Assembly: GCF_019097595.1 (NCBI RefSeq)
Contig: NC_080728.1
Coordinates: 24,161,870-24,225,869 of the forward strand
From: Hemibagrus wyckioides
Taxonomy: Eukaryota > Chordata > Actinopteri > Siluriformes > Bagridae
Direction: 5' to 3'
Length of the DNA stretch: 64,000 nt
The notes beneath the pieces are model-generated. The model saw only the letters and a list, made by a program, of their open reading frames with translations. It had not been told where the DNA came from and did no database searches. This document shows, piece by piece, positions 56,936 through 64,000 of this stretch. Each line of letters begins with the position of its first letter. The first letter of the stretch is position 1. The position numbers and the translations under genes were made by a program.

Positions 56936-57903
56936 TGAGCCAACAGGGGTTAGATGCACTAAAGAGACAAAGGGACGTTAGAGAACAGCAGGTGAAGGAT
57001 AGCATTCAAGACTTCACACAACAGTTGGAAGATTTAGAAGAGCGACTACAAAACTCGGTTGCAGCCTTAGAAGAACATCTGGAACGGGAGTGTACACAAC
57101 CAAGAGTTCTGAGAGCTAAGGAATCACTCAAAGCACCAAAAAGATTTGGATTTGATGATGTAGAAAAGGTACGCATGAATCCACTAGTGACAAAAGGAAA
57201 GGATGTATAATATGTACCGTGGACATTCATGGACATGATGGGATTAAGCTCACAGTTGCCAGACATGTGTAACGGAGGACAAAGATGGATCACAAAGTTT
57301 GAAGAGAAATCAGCGGGACATACTCTGTCAATAGGAGATGTGAAAGCTATTCTGGCCCAAACAATAGGCAAGGCAAAGACAGCTGAAATACTGGATGAAG
57401 CGGGCTTAAAAGGAGCAATGGATCAACCAGGCTGGAATGTTATAGCATTAGGGACTTGGAGAAATAGGCTGTGGAATGAGGTAAGAAAAGCCTACCCAAC
57501 AAAAATGGACCCAGGACAACTAGAACACATGATTCTGAAGGAGGATGAAAATGTGGTGAAATTCATTCATGAATATCAGAATAAATGGAAAGAAGAGACT
57601 GGTGGAGCATGGGATGAGACAGATATGAGCAAGGGGTTGTTTAAACTGATGCTGAAGAAATGTCTACCAGAACAAGTCCAAATCTCATTAGATGAGGTGG
57701 TAGGTTTAAACTCCATGCCATGGGACACTTACAAAGCGCACATAATACAATATGTGGAACAATACAGAAAGAAGCAGAAGGATGAAAAAACAGCTTCAGA
57801 GGCCCTGCTGACACAACTATATAAAACACAACTTGGTGAGCTTACTAGAGCCAGACAGAAAGAAAAGGAGAAGGAAAAGGCAGGAAAGATACAAGCCGCA
57901 TGA
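56881..57903 (+). pseudogene. ERV gag, coiled-coil linker and capsid
   Basis: A charged, heptad-like helix region (about 56935-57115) precedes the capsid part. TAA at 57208 interrupts the same frame. The capsid region holds GTWRNRLWNEVRKAYP and ENVVKFIHEYQNKWKEETGG, which sits where the major homology region is expected, followed by a Lys/Glu-rich end and TGA at 57901. The assignment is by order and composition. Confidence 0.7.
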
Positions 57904-58353
57904 GTCATTCCAGCAGCTCAAGAAATTGAACAGAGCAATCAAACACTGCCACGACAAGGACAAGTGCCACAACAGCCACAGATGATGCAACAGCTGCAGG
58001 TGGCAGTGCTGAATTCACAGCAGCCTCAGAACAGTCAAATGTACCTGATGGCCCAGCCAATCAATGTCTACATTGGCAGCGCTCAAGGAAGATTCAGAGG
58101 ACGTCCAATGAGAGGCCGTTGGCAAGGAAGAAGACAGCCATGGGAGAGATGGAGTTCACCACCACAAGGTTATGTGCCACAGAGCCCTGGAGGGCCTCAA
58201 GGACCAAGTTATGCACAGGCACCTCCCAATCCTCAATACCAGCAGCCTCAACTACCACTAGAGTGCTGGGGCTGCGGAGGAAGTGGACACATGAGAAGAG
58301 ACTGTCCACACATGCTCCAAATGGGCCCGGGATTGGGGCCCACACCAAATTGA
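57904..58353 (+). pseudogene. ERV gag, nucleocapsid with one CCHC knuckle
   Basis: A Gln/Pro-rich lead and an Arg/Gly-rich patch (GRFRGRPMRGRWQGRRQPW) precede a single zinc knuckle, CWGCGGSGHMRRDC (58264-58305, CX2CX4HX4C). TGA at 58351 ends gag. The pro-pol frame that follows is shifted. Confidence 0.85.
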
Positions 58354-58358
58354 GTTGA

Positions 58359-58811
58359 AGAGGCCCTGAGAAGCCTGAGGGGGAGAACATGCAGTATGCC
58401 ACCACACTGCATCCACAACAAGAACCAACTGTTATAGTAACACTCAACAACGAGCGTCCTTTTTCATTTATGATTGACACAGGTGCCACATACTCATGTA
58501 TAGGACGCGAAGGCTCGAATCTCCCTCTCGCTCGTAAGACCATAAAGACCACAGGCTTCTCAGGGGTCTCACAAATATTACATTTTACAGAGCCTCAAGT
58601 ACTAACACTAGCAGACACCACTATTGTGGCACCATTCTTGTACTCACCATCTACACCAGTCGATCTACTGGGACAAGATTGTACGTGTAAATTTAAGGCT
58701 AGAATTCAGTGCAGTCCCACAGGTCGCTGGGTGACATTCCCAGACAAAACTATAGCTGAGCAGTACCTTATGGTCGAAGCACAGACAGAAATGGAGTGTA
58801 GTACAGTGTAA
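58359..58811 (+). pseudogene. ERV protease
   Basis: A retropepsin with FMIDTGATYSCI (DTGA at 58476-58487) and the later DLLGQDC block. It is open from 58359 to TAA at 58809. Reverse transcriptase continues in the same frame after this stop and a further TGA near 58890. Confidence 0.88.
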
Positions 58812-60590
58812 TGGCTACAGAATGACAATCCTGGAGCATCAGAGTTGCATGCTAGGTATTTACAGTGGAAACCATGGATACAGGCCATGTGACCAGACTA
58901 CACTGAGCCCAAAAGTCCATTACACTGTACCATGTGTTTTGATCCAGACAGCACTAATGAAGAATATGCAACACTGTGGTCAGATATGTTGGAAGGAAAA
59001 ATGTTTGATGTAATAACAACAGACATCTATGTGGGACCACAAGGAGTGGCAGCAACAGTTCAACTACCAATCAACTTGAAGAGCTGGTTTCAGGTAACAG
59101 ATTCAATACCCCACATTTCATTGATGGTAGCAGGAGGCCATGATTTGAAGGACTTGGGACCAATGCTCAAAGAAACCAACCAAGTACTGGAATGGAAACC
59201 GACAATCAATCAGTACATGCATGCTTCACCGGATGGAAAGTATATGCATATTTCTCAGAAAGGCACAGACATTTTAAGAGCCACACAGACTTTGATAGAA
59301 AAGAAAACATCACCATCCTACCAGTTACTGGTATCAGAAGACAGAGATTCCACGACAGACAAACAATCTGACACAGAAACTGAGGAACTGTTTACCACAA
59401 TACCAAGTGCACTCTGGACACAGGATTCAACAGATGTAGGGCTTATTAAATCAGCAGGGCAGGTTTTGATTAAACTTAAACCAAATGTCAGGTATCCGTA
59501 CTTAAAACAATATCCATTAACACCACAGGCCCAAGCAGGTATAAGACCCACAATTGAGGGGTTGTTAGAAGCAGGAGTTTTGATTCCAACACACAGTCAA
59601 TGCAACACTCCGATATTTCCTGTCAGAAAACCAAATTCAGATAAATGGCGTCTTGTACATGATTTGCGTGCCATAAATCATATTGTTGAAGCAGAAGCAC
59701 CAGTAGTTCCAGATCCACATACGTTACTCTCCAACATTCCAGGTGATACCAAGTGGTACACAGTCATTGATTTGTGTTCAGCATTGTTCAGCATTCCACT
59801 ACATCCAGACTCACAACATTTGTTTGGATTAATTTACAATGGCCAGAAGTACACATACACGAGATTACCTCAAGGTTATTGTGAAAGCCCATCAATCTTC
59901 AATCGTATATTAGCTAGAGATCTAGCTTCATTGGATATTGACAGTCTTCTCCTGATCTATGTTGATGATATTTTGATTTGCAGTCCAACCAAAGAGCAGT
60001 GTCAGGCAGACTCCCTAAAAGTTTTGAGACTTTTGGCAGAAAACAGACACAAGGTGAGTAAAGAAAAATTGCAATTTTGTAAACAAGAAGTTGAATATCT
60101 GGGAAGAGTTTTGCATGGCACCAGCCATAAGCTGTCGCCTGCACATGTTGAGGCTGTTCGAAAAGCTCCTAAACCGCAAACAGTTGGCCAAATGTTGTCA
60201 TTCCTAGGCATGGTGGGCTACAGTAGGCAGTGGATAGTAGATTTCGTGTTGAAGGTGTCTCTACTACGTGCGTTGATAAAAGCAGCAGATCAGAAGAAGG
60301 CGTCATTGACCTGGACGACAGAAGCAGTTGCAGCTTTTGAGATGTTGAAAGAGGATCTGTGTACTGCACCAGCATTAGCTAGCCCAGATTATGGTAAGCC
60401 ATTTTTCCTGTATGTGTCAGAAAAACAGGGATTTGCTAATGCTGTTCTAACTCAACAACAGGGTCCAGGCAAACAGCCAGTTGCCTACTTCAGCACTAGA
60501 TTGGATAACATTGAGAGTGGAATGCCGCCATGTTATCGTGGGTTAGCGGCAACAGCTTTTGCATACCAGAAAGCATCAACCATTACAACC
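58812..60590 (+). pseudogene. ERV reverse transcriptase
   Basis: A long frame is open from about 58892 to 60635. Recognisable blocks are PIFPVRKPNSDKWRLVHDLR, TVIDLCSALFSIPLHPDSQH (first catalytic Asp), RLPQGYCESPSIFNRIL and LLLIYVDDILICSP (YVDD at 59958-59969), then the connection domain (FLGMVGYSRQWI). It is the best preserved part of the provirus. A frameshift near 60580 separates it from RNase H. Confidence 0.92.
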
Positions 60591-61516
60591 ATCCAACCAT
60601 GTTGTAAACAACTTATGCATTACATGCCTCGTTGACTAGCCCGATGTTTATCATTACTCATGCATGGAAAACTGGTTATGATGTAATTCTGTCTTCACCA
60701 GAATTGACCATTCAGAGATGTCAGACAGTCAATCCAACTGATAGAATGATGACCCCATTGGATGTTGAGCCACACGATTGTCAGTTAACATCAGCTTCTT
60801 ACTCAAAAGCATGTCAAGATCTAGAGAATCAGCCATTGCCGCATTCAGACATAACCTTTTTTCTTGATGGTTCATGCTTTAGAGATCCAGACAGAAATTT
60901 GGTGGGTTATGCTATAGTAGCACCCCGTAATGATTTGACTAGTTTTGTCACCATTCAGTCTACAGCTGTTGCTCAACCATGTTCTGCACACTTAGCTGAG
61001 TTAAAAGCACTCGCTGCAGCCTGCAAGCTAGCTGCAGGGAAATCCTGTACGATTTTCACAGATTCGCAATATGCTTATGGTGTATGTCATTACTTTGGCC
61101 CGACATGGGCTCAGAGAGGGTTGTTAAGAGCAGATGGCACTCGTGTTACCCACAGTATGGCCATCACTGATTTGTTGCATGCTATCACTCTGCCAGCTAA
61201 ATTAGCCATTGTCAAATGTTCAGCGCACAAGATCAATGGTTCCTTTGTGACCAGTGGGAACACTGCAGCAGATGAGGCAGCAAAGTTAGCAGCATTAGGA
61301 CACACCAACATTATGCTAGTAATGGACTCTGAGGGTGAGGACTTCCCGGAAGCAGACTTAACCTCCTTAGCTGCAGCACAAATCTCTGCCTCAGTCTACG
61401 AGATATCTAAGTTGATAAAAAGGGGGCGGTTAAAAATTAAAAAAAAAGACAGGCATCTGGCGTGGTCCTCAGGGACATTTTGTAGCCCCTCCTTCGGTTC
61501 TCACCTCATTGATTAA
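60591..61516 (+). pseudogene. ERV RNase H
   Basis: In a different frame from RT. It contains FFLDGSCF (first Asp, near 60865), HLAELKALAAAC (Glu), IFTDSQYAYGV (Asp) and a late NTAADEAAKLAA (Asp), the four acidic residues of the family. Double stop TAA-TGA at 61514-61519. Confidence 0.88.
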
Positions 61517-61519
61517 TGA

Positions 61520-62768
61520 TGCACATGGCTTAAGCCATTGCGCAAGGGGGAAGTGATCAAAAGGATTCAAAAAGCATGGTGGTCACCTTATTCAGCCCAG
61601 ATGCTCGATCACAGGTTAGCACACTGTGAAATATGTGCAGAATACAACAACAGAAAAAGTTTCACAGCACCTATAGGCCATATACCAGAACCAAACGGAC
61701 CTCTGTTTCAGATTCAGACATCTGATTATTGATTTCATGGACATGGCTGAGATGAAGGAGAAGAAAAGGTATGTCCTGGTGGTGGAGGACAGATTTAGCA
61801 GATGGGTTGAGGCACACCCAACAGCTAAAGCAGATGCAGATTCAGTGGCTAAATTTTTGTGCGGAGAGGTAATTCCAAGGTTTGGTATTCCTGATAAGAT
61901 CAGCTCAGATAGTACTCATTTCGTGAACAACGTGATTCGGAGAGTATTCCAGTATTTAAAAATATGACACAGATTGGGTTGTGTCTATCACCCGCAGTCA
62001 CAGAGAATGGTGGAAAGAGCCAATGGAACATTGAACGCAAAACTAGCAAAGATTTGTGAAGCAGGAAAAAAGAATTGGGTGCAAGCTTTGCCATTAGCAT
62101 TGTTGAGCATGAGAATGCAAACTAATCGAATGATGCATCTAACCCTTCATGAAATGCTTACTGGACGACCTATGCCTGTACCATATCTACGAGGACCCTA
62201 CAAGGGCCCTCCGCTAGAGCAGCTTGAAAGTGAACTTGGCAACTATGTAAAGCATCTAACTGAAATACACTGAGCTATATTCCAACAGGTGAAAGGCACC
62301 ACTGAGGGAAGGATGAGCGAAATCAATGAAGAACTGAGAACTGTGCAGCCAGGAGACTGGGTTTATGTCAAGGTCTTCAAGAGGAGATGGAATGAGCCCA
62401 GGCGGGTTGGGCCACTGAAAGTCGTCTTGGCGACACCTACAGCCGTAAAGGTTGAAAGTAAGAATGCTTGGTTTCATCTGCATCACTGTTGCAGGGAACC
62501 AGATCCAGGGACAGGAGAGAGACGTGAGAGAACGCAAGAACAGGAGCAAGATCCATTGATAAGGGAATTCAAGGCGCAAAGGTGTGATCCATCCATTCCT
62601 GCCTCACAACCTCCTTCAGTGCAAGCACCTCACCCACGGAGCACGGAACATCAGCCATGGGAGAGCCCTGCAGAACAAGAAGAAGGGGACGACCCAAGGG
62701 AAGGGCCCTCACAGCATGATGTGGGAGATGCAGGACCTGCCTATAGAACTAGAGCCTGTGCACAATGA
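61520..62768 (+). pseudogene. ERV integrase
   Basis: The zinc-binding end (HCEICAEYNN) is in one frame to 61732, and the catalytic core in another from about 61720. The D, D and E positions are still visible at 61731, 61908 and 62013. The second Asp sits in SSDSTHF, lacking the usual DNGTHF spacing. In-frame TGA codons at 61965 and 62271 interrupt it. The C-terminal part (PGDWVYVKVFKRRWNEPRRV) overlaps the start of env. Confidence 0.88.
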
Positions 62769-63540
62769 AGGCACTGAAAGAGAGGAGAGAGAGAGAGACA
62801 ATGAGCAAGAGACAAGTGAAGGTGAAGGAAACTGTAATCGACTTGGCAAAACAGACTGGGGTTTGCTGATACTTGTAATAATAGCACTGATATGTATAGG
62901 GTTATGGACGTATACTCTTCTACGAGTTTTTGGTGATACTGAAAGAGAAGACTATGGTGAGCTTCCAGCAACACTACAGCCCAGACTGCATAGAGACACT
63001 ACAAAGCTGATACAGCTCGTGAACAGGCTAGACCAGGGATTGTGGACAAACAACTTGCTTTACCAGTGGCTGAGTTACACTGCACAAGAAGTAGCGAACA
63101 CCTCATGTATAGTGTGCCATGACAGAACACCACAAGCTCCCAGAATTATACTGACGAGGGGACCAGAGGGCTGTAACAGTACCAAACACAATTTGCGCCA
63201 TTTATGCCCGTTCGTTTGTCTCATGCACTCCATATCATACTCCTATGGCCCAGCTAGACTAAAGAGCTTGAACAGCACAACACCATTTTGTTTATGTTCC
63301 AGTGGATCACAAGTGTTTGTCAGCAACATCTCCAAGGATTGCAACGAGTCAGCAGATACGAAAGGACTGAAAATCGGTGTGTGGAGACAATGGAAGAGAG
63401 ACTATATTGAACTGAAACAGCCTGATTTGTCTAATGGAACTAGGCCACTAGCTGATGTCTTCTGGTACTGTGGACATGGAGTCGCCAGACAGACCCTGCC
63501 ACCCGGATGGGCCAGGGGTGTTGCACAACAGTGGTGCTGA
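62584..63540 (+). pseudogene. ERV envelope, leader and SU part
   Basis: The frame begins inside the integrase end and has a long hydrophilic, acidic leader of about 90 residues before a hydrophobic span (about 62855-62925), so the signal sequence is internal. SU has several N-glycosylation sequons (NTS, NST, NIS, NES, NGT) and a CXXC (CIVC, 63106-63117). TGA at 63538, after which coding continues in another frame. Confidence 0.8.
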
Positions 63541-64000
63541 CAGGAAAGCTAACTGTGTTACAAGAAAGAGACAACCATGGACAGGTCGGCGAACTAAACG
63601 TGCTGTGGGACATTTTGATAAGGGTGGAGGAATATATGTAGATTGGAGAGGGATCCCAGTAGGAGTCCCTGATGAACATGTTACAATGGGTCGATCAGGA
63701 GCAGGGGCATTGACATCCTTTCTTCCATGGGGGCAAATTGCGAAAAATGTAAGGTGGATTAACTACATCTGGTACAATCAACAAACGGTTTAAAAATGAC
63801 ACAATACAGGCACTTGACTTGATTCACGACCAACTCCATGATACTTCTACGATGGCCTTACAGAACAGTTTTATCTTAGACACTATGAGAGCTCCTGATG
63901 AGGGAGTGTGCGCTATGTTTGGAGACCAATGTTGTACTTACATTCCAATGCATACTGGCCCAGAAGGAAACCTGAGTAAGGTACTAAGGCAGATGAAAGA
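63541..64000 (+). pseudogene. ERV envelope, TM part (partial)
   Basis: A furin-like RRTKR lies at 63587-63601, followed by a Gly-rich segment as fusion-peptide candidate. A stop at 63791 and a frame change precede the ectodomain helix and a CX6CC motif (63909-63935), which is typical of TM subunits covalently linked to SU. The membrane anchor is beyond the window. Confidence 0.8.

Larger units (their letters stand above)
54970..64000 (+). mobile_element. Endogenous retrovirus, class I-like, decayed, runs off the window
   Basis: The gag, pro, pol and env regions follow in retroviral order on the plus strand. A possible leader splice donor is ACAAAG/GTAAGG at 54985-54986. Single zinc knuckle, YVDD, a PPxY late motif and an SU CXXC paired with TM CX6CC fit gamma-like or epsilon-like retroviruses, which are known in fish. 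Several in-frame stops and frameshifts in gag, pol and env make the copy inactive. The 3' end of env and the 3' LTR are outside the window, and the 5' LTR is not identified. Confidence 0.88.

Overview
The window looks like a ray-finned fish (teleost) genomic segment. It has short phase-1 exons with canonical splice sites, very long CA/GT, ATT and TA microsatellites, and a dense mix of fish-type mobile elements: Tc1, hAT and CACTA DNA transposons, several non-LTR LINE clades, tRNA-type SINEs, Ty3 remnants and a class I-like endogenous retrovirus. The repeat mix suggests an otophysan such as a catfish, but that is inference. There is no prokaryotic-style gene content.

The core (about 1-34 kb) is a tandem array of type I membrane scavenger receptors of the group B SRCR family, on the minus strand. 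Gene B (16,052-29,146) can be modelled completely. Twenty exons, all joined in phase 1, encode a signal peptide, eight SRCR domains (a 22-residue hinge lies between SRCR7 and SRCR8), a Thr/Ser stalk, one transmembrane helix and a cytoplasmic tail made of small exons that mostly carry one acidic tyrosine motif each (YEEI, YEDV, and six YDDA/YDDV). The modelled coding length is 3,456 nt, exactly divisible by three. Gene A (1-1,161) is a paralogue cut by the left edge, with an almost identical promoter, exon 1 and intron 1. Between A and B lie relics of a third unit, C: a stalk exon at 9,300-9,374 and a broken tail exon at 7,965-8,017. An upstream-type block recurs at about 1.7-2.1, 13.2-14.8 and 29.6-34.3 kb, which supports an original head-to-tail array of about 13-15 kb units.

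From 35 to 44 kb is a mobile-element graveyard. At 41.9-48.4 kb an inverted, plus-strand copy of the 3' half of gene B reappears (D). It keeps SRCR8 and six tail exons with intact splice sites but has lost the transmembrane exon, and the stalk runs into a stop codon. From 48.4 to 53.8 kb are a possible solo LTR, an L2/Maui-type LINE and a second RTE-type LINE. Two exon-like coding segments of an unrecognised gene lie at 53,997-54,497 (minus).

From about 55 kb to the right edge is a decayed endogenous retrovirus on the plus strand: gag with a PPxY motif and one zinc knuckle, protease, reverse transcriptase with YVDD, RNase H, integrase, and env with a CXXC in SU, a furin-like site and CX6CC in TM. 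It is broken by several stops and frameshifts and runs off the window.

In working terms, the array is a probable immune or scavenger receptor locus. Symmetric exons allow domain gain and loss without breaking frame, and neighbouring repeats probably drive duplication, inversion and conversion.
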